Shown piece after piece: positions 1-4,466 of a stretch of 5,188 nt of DNA (position 1 is its first letter; each line of letters opens with the position of its first letter). The position numbers and the translations under genes were made by a program. The notes beneath the pieces were generated by a model. It made no database searches. It was not told the DNA's origin and saw nothing but the letters and a program-made list of their open reading frames with translations. The stretch lies in the NCBI GenBank assembly GCA_947630195.1, contig CANRGQ010000070.1:1-5188 (forward strand). The letters run 5' to 3'. The stretch is from an uncultured Bacilli bacterium. GTDB lineage: Bacteria > Bacillota_I > Bacilli_A > RF39 > UBA660.

Positions 1-702
1 ATAGTTTTTTACTACTGATGAATCCCATGGTGAACTATCAAGATCTTTACTTCCCCAGTTTTGATTAGTACTTAAAGTGGCGGCCTTAATTAATTTTAAT
101 TGTCCTGCATGTAATCCGATGTCATTATCTGCATCTTTTGTCATACCTATTATTCTATACATATAAGTTGAAGGATTATCAAGACAATCATTTTTAATTG
201 TTGTTCCAAAGCAAATATAGTTATTTTTTACATTTGATGATGTTCCTACAAATCGATACATTCCTGATTGATCTTTAAATGTACTTCCGCCTTTTGATTG
301 TAATAATGTTAAGGTTTCTTTTCCTTTTACAAAGTATAAAGTACAATATACTGTTTGCTTAGTTTTTATTGTGGTTGTCTTTTTAGCTAAATCAAAGGTT
401 AGGATACTTTTATAATCTACTGTATTTCCTTCACTATCTGTGCATTCTGCTTTATCATATATATAAGAGGCAATATCTGGCCATTTATCTCTATTATCTG
501 CTTCTTTAAATGTTGTTCCATCTCCATCTTCTTGGACCATTATAGATAAAGTTTTATCTTTATTTTTTAGTATATCACTTATTTTTACGTCTTCTAAAAC
601 TTTATTATTGTTTGTTAATGTCTTTATTAATGCCTTACTTTCATTGAATATAAATATACTTAATATAGTTAATGTCATTATCAAAAGTAATTTCTTTTTC
701 AT
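1..702 (-). CDS. Secreted protein of unknown function, C-terminus beyond window (DUF6273-like pattern)
   Basis: This reading frame starts with ATG at 702 and stays open for 234 codons to the window edge, so the C-terminus is missing. The start is supported by an AAGGAGTG ribosome binding site at 711-718. Residues 1-24 look like a Sec signal peptide: MKKK, a hydrophobic stretch, then S-K-A with likely cleavage after Ala24. The mature part carries cysteines at 87, 120, 164 and 173. Around residues 182-234 a YRIIG segment, a QLKLIKA segment and a W-x-SS-V-V-x-N-Y segment resemble the layout of DUF6273-type extracellular domains; this is pattern memory, not a search. It lies 14 bp downstream of the membrane-anchored protein at 717-1406, and its ribosome binding site overlaps that gene's stop, so the two are probably cotranscribed. 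A surface or cell-envelope role is inferred; no reaction can be named. Confidence 0.85.
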   Translation of the reverse strand, partial: MKKKLLLIMTLTILSIFIFNESKALIKTLTNNNKVLEDVKISDILKNKDKTLSIMVQEDGDGTTFKEADNRDKWPDIASYIYDKAECTDSEGNTVDYKSILTFDLAKKTTTIKTKQTVYCTLYFVKGKETLTLLQSKGGSTFKDQSGMYRFVGTSSNVKNNYICFGTTIKNDCLDNPSTYMYRIIGMTKDADNDIGLHAGQLKLIKAATLSTNQNWGSKDLDSSPWDSSVVKNY

Positions 703-716
703 TTTATTATCACTCC

Positions 717-1406
717 TTAACTTTTACTAAAGTATGCATAACAGGTGTCTGGCCCAGCTGATGTTACTGTAAAGCAACTACTATCATATGTAAAACTTGT
801 ATTGGCTGTTTTACTTTTACATTCATAAGTTGTCATAGAATATCCATTTGGTACGGAATTATTTAATTTATATGTTTTATCTTCATATTTTCTATCTCCA
901 GTACTATCTTCTATATAAGCATAAATGATGACATCAGATAGTTTATCTCTATCGTAATAAATACGACATACTACTTGTGTTGGTTTTGTTTCTTCATATT
1001 CTATGGAGACATATCCATCTGATGTTATGGTATAACTATTATAAGTTGCTTCACTTCCCGCTGCTGGATAACAATTAGATACATCTTCATTTACTTTATA
1101 ACCTGTAACTGGTAGATATTTACTTATCATATATTTCTTTGCATTATCTGGCATTTGAGTATAAAAGATTATATTTACATCAGTTTCTTTATCAGTTAAT
1201 GGACCATCTTTAACTGATTCTCCTTCTCCTGCAAAGTTTCCTACTTTAGATGTAAATATAGGTACTGGAACCATTTCATAATTATAATAAGCATGAGTAT
1301 CAAGTATAGTATTAGTTAATTTTAAAATTATGGCCACTGCTAGAAAGGCTATTACAATTATATTTCCTTTACTCAACTTTAAATTATTTAACTTCTCTTT
1401 TATCAT
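717..1406 (-). CDS. Single-pass membrane-anchored extracellular protein, unknown function
   Basis: A 229-residue protein with a lysine-rich N-terminus and one hydrophobic helix at about residues 14-32. It has no clear signal-peptidase site, so an N-terminal anchor with an outside C-terminal part is most likely. The external part is rich in Tyr, Thr and Ser and has five cysteines (112, 147, 196, 211, 222). The last 45 residues, with Cys196, Cys211 and Cys222 and a closing C-Y-A-Y-F, look like a small beta-rich module, possibly held by disulphides. The ATG at 1406 is preceded by AAAGGA at 1415-1420. It is the first gene of a minus-strand pair with the secreted protein at 1-702, and their similar cysteine habit suggests that they act together at the cell surface. 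I do not recognise the family. A pilin-like or adhesin-like role is possible but not shown. Confidence 0.85.
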   Translation of the reverse strand: MIKEKLNNLKLSKGNIIVIAFLAVAIILKLTNTILDTHAYYNYEMVPVPIFTSKVGNFAGEGESVKDGPLTDKETDVNIIFYTQMPDNAKKYMISKYLPVTGYKVNEDVSNCYPAAGSEATYNSYTITSDGYVSIEYEETKPTQVVCRIYYDRDKLSDVIIYAYIEDSTGDRKYEDKTYKLNNSVPNGYSMTTYECKSKTANTSFTYDSSCFTVTSAGPDTCYAYFSKS

Positions 1407-1506
1407 TTAATCATTCCTTTTATTTTGTTGCTAATACCGAAACACATAATTAAAAATATGTTGTATGATTATTAAGGGGTATTATTAATGCTCCTCTACT
1501 ATAAAT

Positions 1507-1575
1507 AGTTTAACTCAAATTATAGGGCCTTGTCAATGCTCTTTATATAAAATAAAAAATAAAATTATTTATAAT
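1507..1575. promoter_or_regulatory. Candidate divergent promoter region with overlapping -35 boxes
   Basis: The 188-bp gap between the two divergent gene sets must hold a promoter for each. Leftward, TTGACA (1531-1536 on the minus strand) is a consensus -35, followed after 18 bp by a weak -10, TAAACT (1507-1512). A perfect TATAAT at 1519-1524 is only 6 bp from that -35 and would need a different, weak one. Rightward, TTGTCA (1530-1535) with a 17-bp spacer to TAAAAA is possible, as is a TATAAT at 1570-1575 with a poor -35. The two -35 candidates share almost the same bases. The exact start points cannot be settled by eye. Confidence 0.4.
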
Positions 1576-1594
1576 GTAACTGTAGGTGTAATGT

Positions 1595-1807
1595 ATGGAA
1601 TTTAAAGCAAACAAATATCAACCAAATGAAGTATTTAAATTTATAAGACAATGTGCAGGAGTAACTCAAAAAGAACTTGCTGAAAAAATGAATAAATCAA
1701 TATATTGGGTTAAAAAGAACGAAGAAGATGTTACAAGATTTTATTTTGAAGATTTAATTAAAATGGCTGATTTATATGATATAGAAGTAATAATTAGAAA
1801 GAAATAA
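1595..1807 (+). CDS. Small XRE/Cro-type helix-turn-helix protein, copy 1
   Basis: This 70-residue protein is essentially one helix-turn-helix domain. Helix 1 is near residues 14-21, the second helix is the typical TQKELAEKM (24-32), the recognition helix follows at about 34-44 (S-I-Y-W-V-K-K), and the end has the F-E-D-L-I-K-M-A-D-L scaffold seen in Cro/C1-type proteins. There is no partner or sensor domain. The start at 1595 is chosen because AGGTG lies at 1584-1588, six bases upstream; an ATG at 1591 is in another frame. A near-duplicate gene follows after 19 bp in the same direction, so the two are likely cotranscribed. It is divergent from the exported-protein pair at 1-1406 and could regulate that promoter or itself. 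DNA binding is a family inference; the target is unknown. Confidence 0.8.
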   Translation: MEFKANKYQPNEVFKFIRQCAGVTQKELAEKMNKSIYWVKKNEEDVTRFYFEDLIKMADLYDIEVIIRKK

Positions 1808-1826
1808 AAATATATAAGGTGGTTAA

Positions 1827-2039
1827 ATGGAATTTAGAGCAAATGATTATAAACCTGGTGAAACTTTTAAATTTATTAGACAGTGTGGAGATATTACTCA
1901 ACAAGAACTTGCTAATAAAATGCATAAATCTAAAAACTGGGTTAAAGCAAATGAACAAAACATATCAAATTTTTATTTTAAAGATTTAGTAAAAATGGCT
2001 GATTTATTAGGAGTCGATATAATTGTAAAGAAAAAATAA
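1827..2039 (+). CDS. Small XRE/Cro-type helix-turn-helix protein, copy 2 (tandem paralogue)
   Basis: This 70-residue protein is the same length as its upstream neighbour and identical to it at 42 of 70 positions by ungapped alignment. The shared parts include FKFIRQC, T-Q-x-E-L-A and K-M-A-D-L. The putative recognition helix differs (K-N-W-V-K-A-N-E-Q-N against I-Y-W-V-K-K-N-E-E-D), which suggests the copies may prefer different DNA sites or form heterodimers. The ribosome binding site AAGGTGG (1816-1822) is stronger than that of copy 1, with a short four-base spacing to ATG. The gene ends at a TAA inside the terminator zone it shares with the converging toxin gene. It looks like an old tandem duplication, since the two DNA sequences have drifted considerably. 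Function beyond DNA binding is not visible. Confidence 0.8.
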   Translation: MEFRANDYKPGETFKFIRQCGDITQQELANKMHKSKNWVKANEQNISNFYFKDLVKMADLLGVDIIVKKK

Positions 2040-2074
2040 AGGATGGAAGATTTTATTTCTTTCATCCTTGTTTT
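2031..2074. terminator. Bidirectional intrinsic terminator between converging genes
   Basis: A 10-bp stem (2041-2050 with 2058-2067, one G-T pair) closes a 7-base loop. On the plus strand it is followed by TTGTTTT, and on the minus strand by TTTATTTTTT, so it can end both the helix-turn-helix transcript and the toxin transcript. The right arm contains the TGA stop of the toxin gene, and the minus-strand T tract contains the stop of the second helix-turn-helix gene. Confidence 0.8.
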
Positions 2075-2535
2075 AATTCTTCTAACATTTGCTCTTTTAT
2101 TTTATCAATATCTGGAAAGAATAAGTTAACTCCTCTTTTCTTTAATCCTAACAAGTCTTTAAATAATTTTTTTACTTCATATTGTAAATCAGTTGGAACT
2201 TTTAATGGCAACCCATCAACAGTATGGATATGGTCTATGTATTTTTCTAAAGTTGGAAAAGCATTTTGAAGTAATATCGCTGCTTCTGTATCAGCAATTT
2301 TTCTAATAATTATCGTGTTACAAAATCCATGTTTTTCTATTTTTTTATCTATTATTTTTTTATATTTTTCCACTTTTGAACTTAATGGAATAAACCATAA
2401 TATGTCTTTATCTTTTATTGTAAAATAAGTAGGACGTTTTTTACCCCGTTCATGATTAGTCATTAATTTATCATCATTAACAACATCAAAAAATTCATCC
2501 TTAATATGATACAAATTTCCTGTCTGAATTTTCAT
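2062..2535 (-). CDS. cptN: Type III toxin-antitoxin system toxin, CptN/ToxN/AbiQ-family endoribonuclease
   Basis: This 157-residue protein has the features I associate with CptN-like type III toxins: an N-terminal G-N-L-Y-x-I-K-D-E-F-F stretch, K-R-P-x-Y-F at 33-38, W-F-I-P-L-S-S-K-V-E-K-Y at 47-58, L-L-Q-N-A-F-P at 88-94, and a C-terminal K-R-G-V. S52-S53-K54 sits where ToxN/AbiQ proteins carry their P-L-(T/S)-S catalytic region. Family members are sequence-specific RNases that cut mRNA and their own antitoxin precursor, and are held inactive in ring-like complexes with the RNA repeats; many give phage resistance by abortive infection. ATG at 2535 has a very strong site, AAAGGAGG, at 2545-2552. 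The context is decisive: tandem RNA repeats and an attenuating terminator lie directly upstream on the same strand. The stop is TGA. It was identified by pattern, not by search. Confidence 0.85.
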   Translation of the reverse strand: MKIQTGNLYHIKDEFFDVVNDDKLMTNHERGKKRPTYFTIKDKDILWFIPLSSKVEKYKKIIDKKIEKHGFCNTIIIRKIADTEAAILLQNAFPTLEKYIDHIHTVDGLPLKVPTDLQYEVKKLFKDLLGLKKRGVNLFFPDIDKIKEQMLEELKQG

Positions 2536-2571
2536 AAACTTTAACCTCCTTTTAAATACTATAACATAAAG

Positions 2572-2603
2572 AAAAAGAAAACTCTATAAAAAATAGAGTT
2601 TTC
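2572..2603 (-). terminator. Attenuating terminator between antitoxin RNA and toxin gene
   Basis: A perfect 11-bp inverted repeat (2577-2587 with 2593-2603) has a 5-base loop and is followed on the minus strand by TTTTTC. It ends just upstream of the toxin ribosome binding site. In known type III systems such a terminator lets most transcripts stop after the antitoxin repeats and only a minority read into the toxin. That ratio is family knowledge, not visible here. The plus strand has no T tract, so it acts only leftward. Confidence 0.9.
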
Positions 2604-2604
2604 C

Positions 2605-2711
2605 AAACATTTTCACCTGGAATCATTTATTAGTCGCACCATCCAGAAGCGAGAAACATTGTCGACTGGAATCATTTATTAGTCGCACCATCCAGAAGCG
2701 AGAAACATTTT
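2605..2711 (-). repeat. Tandem antitoxin repeats, period 49 nt
   Basis: Two 44-nt copies (2617-2660 and 2666-2709) match base for base. They are separated by GTCGA, giving a 49-nt period. The left flank keeps a third partial copy of AAACATT at 2605-2611, in phase with the period. The perfect identity points to recent duplication, gene conversion or strong selection for identical RNA monomers. Confidence 0.95.
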
Positions 2712-2721
2712 CAAAAAATAT

Positions 2722-2741
2722 ATGCACTTTTTCAAATGCAT
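2722..2741 (-). promoter_or_regulatory. Hairpin with GAAA loop at the 5' end of the antitoxin transcript
   Basis: In RNA sense, AUGCAUUU pairs with AAGUGCAU (8 bp, one G-U) closing a GAAA tetraloop, almost at the predicted transcription start and followed by AUAUUUUUU. It may protect the 5' end of the RNA. The trailing U-run means it could also act as a weak early terminator. Confidence 0.6.
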
Positions 2742-2745
2742 CTAT

Positions 2746-2774
2746 AGTATACTATAAATAAGGCAAAAAATCAA
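2746..2774 (-). promoter_or_regulatory. Promoter of the proximal antitoxin-toxin operon
   Basis: TTGATT (2769-2774) is a -35 box, with a 17-bp spacer and TATACT (2746-2751) as the -10, giving a start near 2739-2742. The -10 lies inside a perfect 14-bp palindrome (2743-2756). This is the best-formed promoter seen in the window and it sits about 30 bp before the first antitoxin repeat. Confidence 0.8.
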
Positions 2775-2823
2775 GATAGTATACCTTTTATAGTATATGC
2801 AAATTATTTTTAAGTAAGCATTT

Positions 2824-2851
2824 AAAAACCTCTACGTAGAAGTAGAAGTTT
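2824..2851 (-). terminator. Terminator of the distal antitoxin-like RNA
   Basis: In RNA sense, AAACUUCUAC pairs with GUAGAGGUUU (10 bp, one G-U pair) around a 6-base loop, and transcription then runs into a five-base U stretch, part of which is in the stem. It is weaker than the terminator at 2572-2603, but correctly placed to end the solo repeat RNA. Confidence 0.6.
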
Positions 2852-2906
2852 AATGTTTCCTCGAAATCATTTATTACTCGTTAGCCACCTAGAAGCGAGA
2901 AACATT
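2852..2906 (-). repeat. Third, diverged copy of the antitoxin repeat
   Basis: By eye this stretch aligns with the two perfect repeats at 2617-2709 along nearly its full length, with a few inserted bases in the middle and scattered substitutions. Two blocks, 12 and 16 nt, are unchanged. It lies about 140 bp from the pair rather than in tandem, in the same orientation. Confidence 0.85.
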
Positions 2907-2915
2907 TACAAAATC

Positions 2916-2944
2916 AATATACTATAAATTTAATTAATAATCAA
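2916..2944 (-). promoter_or_regulatory. Promoter of the distal antitoxin-like RNA
   Basis: TTGATT (2939-2944), a 17-bp spacer ending in ATTTATAG, and TATATT (2916-2921) give a start near 2909, right at the edge of the solo repeat. The -35 box, the spacer length and the spacer end match the promoter at 2746-2774, so promoter and repeat seem to have been duplicated together. It begins about 12 bp after the stop of the LCP gene. Confidence 0.7.
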
Positions 2945-2956
2945 GATGTTTAATCT

Positions 2957-4384
2957 TTAATCTTTATTTAAGACATTATCTATTTTATCTATAGCTTCAT
3001 TTACTTTATCTTCATCTGGTAACATTACATATAACTTACTTGATTTATAAGAATAAGTATAGTCATAAGCATCTTCACCAGTTAAGATATTGCTTTCAAT
3101 TTGCCAATTCCTTGGACTTTGAATTTCTTTTTTAACAAAACCTAACATTTCACTTTTCGTGGCATTCGTCATAAATGAACCATCTAAAGTTTTTAATAGT
3201 TCGTTATATTTAACAATTATCTCTTTACTTCTCGCTTTATTAATGAAAGCCTCTAGGACTTTAATTTGATTTTTGCCTCTTCCAAGATCTCCTCCGGTTA
3301 CATGATGTCTTTCTCTTACAAAAGATAAGGCCCTTTCCCCATCTAAAGTAATCTCCCCTTTCGGATATTTAAATTTATCTTCGGAAATAAATGTTTCATC
3401 ATTATAAACTGTTACTCCTCCAAGAACATCGACAGCCTTTATAACAGAAGTAAAATTAACTCTTAAATAATAATTAATTTTGGTATCTAATAATTTTTCA
3501 ATCGCATAAATACTTGTATCAATACCATATAATCCAGCATGAGTAAGTTTATCTTTTTCACTCGCTTTATTAATATTGACATAATAATCTCTAGGTATCC
3601 AAGTAATTAATACTTTTTCAGTCTTGGGATTAACTGTTACTAAAATATTAACATCACTTCTTGAAGTTTGATTAATTTTCCCAAAGGTATCAATACCACT
3701 TATATAAACATTAAATGGTTCTTTATTAATGTTTATTGCTTCTTCAATATTTTCAATATCATCTTTAATGGCTATTTGATAAATATTTTTTAAATTATTA
3801 TATTCTTCTTCATTATTTTCTTTAACTAAAGAAAGTTCACTATCCTCTAAGATGATACCTGATACTTCTTCTTCCATTAAATTATTAACTAAAGCAAAAG
3901 TATCATCAAAATCTTTATATTCGGGTACTATTTTTTTCTCTAAATCATCCTTTAGAGAGGTATCCATACTTACCTCATTAACGCCGATTACTTCTCCATC
4001 CAAATCCTTAATACTTTTAAAAGCGCTGTTATTTAGAACTAAAATATTATAGGTTTTTAAATCATAATTATCTTTATTTAAATTAAATAAAAAACCAACG
4101 GTATTAAATAAATAGACTTCACCCATTAGAGATACTGCAATTATAGCTAAACTTAAAGTATAACCCGCAAGTCTTATTATCCGCATCCGATTAAAGTTTA
4201 AACTAGATATTCCCCACACAATAAAAATGGCTAAAATAGTCCCTCCAATTAGCCAAATAGTAGGAATAACATTTAAATATAAAACTAAGCCAAATAAAAT
4301 AGTTAAAGCAATAACTAAAATAAATGTCATTAACTTACTAATTTTTCTTCTTTTTCGTCTTTTGTTTTCTCTTTTCTCTCTCAT
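2957..4384 (-). CDS. LytR-CpsA-Psr (LCP) family cell-wall glycopolymer ligase, CpsA-like
   Basis: A 475-residue membrane protein. LCP enzymes move lipid-linked wall polymers (teichoic acid or capsule precursors) onto peptidoglycan at the outer face of the membrane. A very basic start (residues 1-17) is followed by three hydrophobic segments at about 17-39, 42-60 and 72-93. Residues 110-210 look like the periplasmic-binding-like accessory domain of CpsA-type members. The LCP domain spans about 225-385, with SRSD at 241-244, PRD at 264-266, H-A-G-L-Y-G at 282-287, R-E-R-H at 357-360 and G-G-D-L-G-R-G-K-N-Q at 364-373; the arginines and aspartates there bind the pyrophosphate lipid and metal in the family. 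ATG at 4384 follows AAGGGAG at 4391-4397. It lies 82 bp downstream of a carboxypeptidase gene, which fits a wall-synthesis neighbourhood. No clear terminator follows its stop. Confidence 0.93.
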   Translation of the reverse strand: MREKRENKRRKRRKISKLMTFILVIALTILFGLVLYLNVIPTIWLIGGTILAIFIVWGISSLNFNRMRIIRLAGYTLSLAIIAVSLMGEVYLFNTVGFLFNLNKDNYDLKTYNILVLNNSAFKSIKDLDGEVIGVNEVSMDTSLKDDLEKKIVPEYKDFDDTFALVNNLMEEEVSGIILEDSELSLVKENNEEEYNNLKNIYQIAIKDDIENIEEAININKEPFNVYISGIDTFGKINQTSRSDVNILVTVNPKTEKVLITWIPRDYYVNINKASEKDKLTHAGLYGIDTSIYAIEKLLDTKINYYLRVNFTSVIKAVDVLGGVTVYNDETFISEDKFKYPKGEITLDGERALSFVRERHHVTGGDLGRGKNQIKVLEAFINKARSKEIIVKYNELLKTLDGSFMTNATKSEMLGFVKKEIQSPRNWQIESNILTGEDAYDYTYSYKSSKLYVMLPDEDKVNEAIDKIDNVLNKD

Positions 4385-4403
4385 GGGGCACTCCCTTATT
4401 TTA

Positions 4404-4409
4404 ATTATA
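4404..4409 (-). promoter_or_regulatory. Candidate -10 box for the LCP gene
   Basis: A perfect TATAAT on the minus strand stands 19 bp upstream of the start codon. The -35 at 17 bp is only a T-run, so the box is weak overall. Transcription would begin at or next to the ribosome binding site, giving a leader of roughly 13 nt. It is offered because the preceding gene ends at a strong terminator and the LCP gene needs some promoter of its own. Confidence 0.4.
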
Positions 4410-4426
4410 CAAAAGTATTTTAAAAG

Positions 4427-4458
4427 AAAAAAGCAAGCGTTATTTATTTAACACTTAC
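4427..4458 (-). terminator. Intrinsic terminator after the carboxypeptidase gene
   Basis: GTAAGTGTTA (4449-4458) pairs with TAACGCTTGC (4433-4442) in a 10-bp stem with two G-T pairs and a 6-base loop, followed on the minus strand by TTTTTT. It begins 8 bp after the stop codon at 4467 and separates that gene from the LCP gene. Confidence 0.85.
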
Positions 4459-4466
4459 TTGACTAA

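Larger units (their letters stand above)
2572..2741 (-). ncRNA. cptI: CptI/ToxI-like RNA antitoxin (proximal, two-repeat)
   Basis: The predicted transcript starts near 2739-2742 and ends at the terminator at 2572, about 170 nt. It holds two identical 44-nt repeats, at 2666-2709 and 2617-2660. In RNA sense each can fold as an H-type pseudoknot: CUGGA pairs with UCCAG, and CGAC pairs with GUCG, interleaved and sharing the AG junction. Pseudoknotted repeats placed between a promoter and a toxin with an intervening terminator are the hallmark of type III antitoxins. The 3' copy lacks the perfect GUCG arm (it reads GGUG), so the two units are not equal. The junctions before each unit read A-rich then AAUGUUU, plausible sites of cutting by the toxin. 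A 5' hairpin at 2722-2741 precedes the repeats. Confidence 0.85.
2824..2909 (-). ncRNA. Solo antitoxin-like RNA (distal, diverged single repeat)
   Basis: A predicted RNA of about 86 nt lies between its own promoter (2916-2944) and terminator (2824-2851). It contains one diverged relative of the antitoxin repeat: the 16-nt block AAUGUUUCUCGCUUCU (2891-2906) and the 12-nt block UAAUAAAUGAUU are both identical to the proximal repeats, while the segments that build the pseudoknot stems differ. Instead, AAUGUUUCUCG can pair with CGAG-G-AAACAUU (2852-2863) in an 11-bp stem with one bulged G. It may be a decayed antitoxin, an antitoxin with another toxin specificity, or a regulator of the proximal RNA. 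No toxin follows it directly. Confidence 0.65.

Noticed and set aside
1498..1509. Perfect ACTAT-AA-ATAGT inverted repeat in the leader of the exported-protein operon as an HTH operator
   Set aside because: A 12-bp A/T palindrome is easily expected by chance at this base composition, and it has no second copy nearby. It is noted only as resembling the motif at 2743-2756.
2062..2064. TGA read as tryptophan (Mollicutes code 4)
   Set aside because: TGA ends the toxin frame. Reading through would add only a few residues before a TAA, so the case is uninformative. All Trp codons read are TGG and the wall genes argue against a true Mollicute.
2551..2566. Extended -10 (TGTTATAGT, minus strand) just before the toxin gene, a possible separate toxin promoter
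   Set aside because: The -35 region is poor, and a start from this box would fall within the ribosome binding site. It is more likely one of the TATAGTAT motif copies or chance in AT-rich DNA.
2605..2906. Repeats as a small CRISPR array
   Set aside because: There are only two perfect copies with a 5-nt spacer plus one distant diverged copy. No cas genes are present, and the layout with terminator and toxin fits a type III antitoxin far better.
2949..2972. Short tandem AAAGATT repeat at the LCP stop codon as a phase-variation tract
   Set aside because: There are only two to three units, at the very end of the gene. Slippage would alter just the last residue or two, so a switching role is unlikely.
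3852..4052. Open frame on the plus strand inside the LCP gene
   Set aside because: It lies fully opposite a well-conserved coding region, has no ribosome binding site I could find, and its Ser/Lys-rich product looks like a shadow. The plus-strand frames at 4227-4451 and 4579-4812 were dropped for the same reason.
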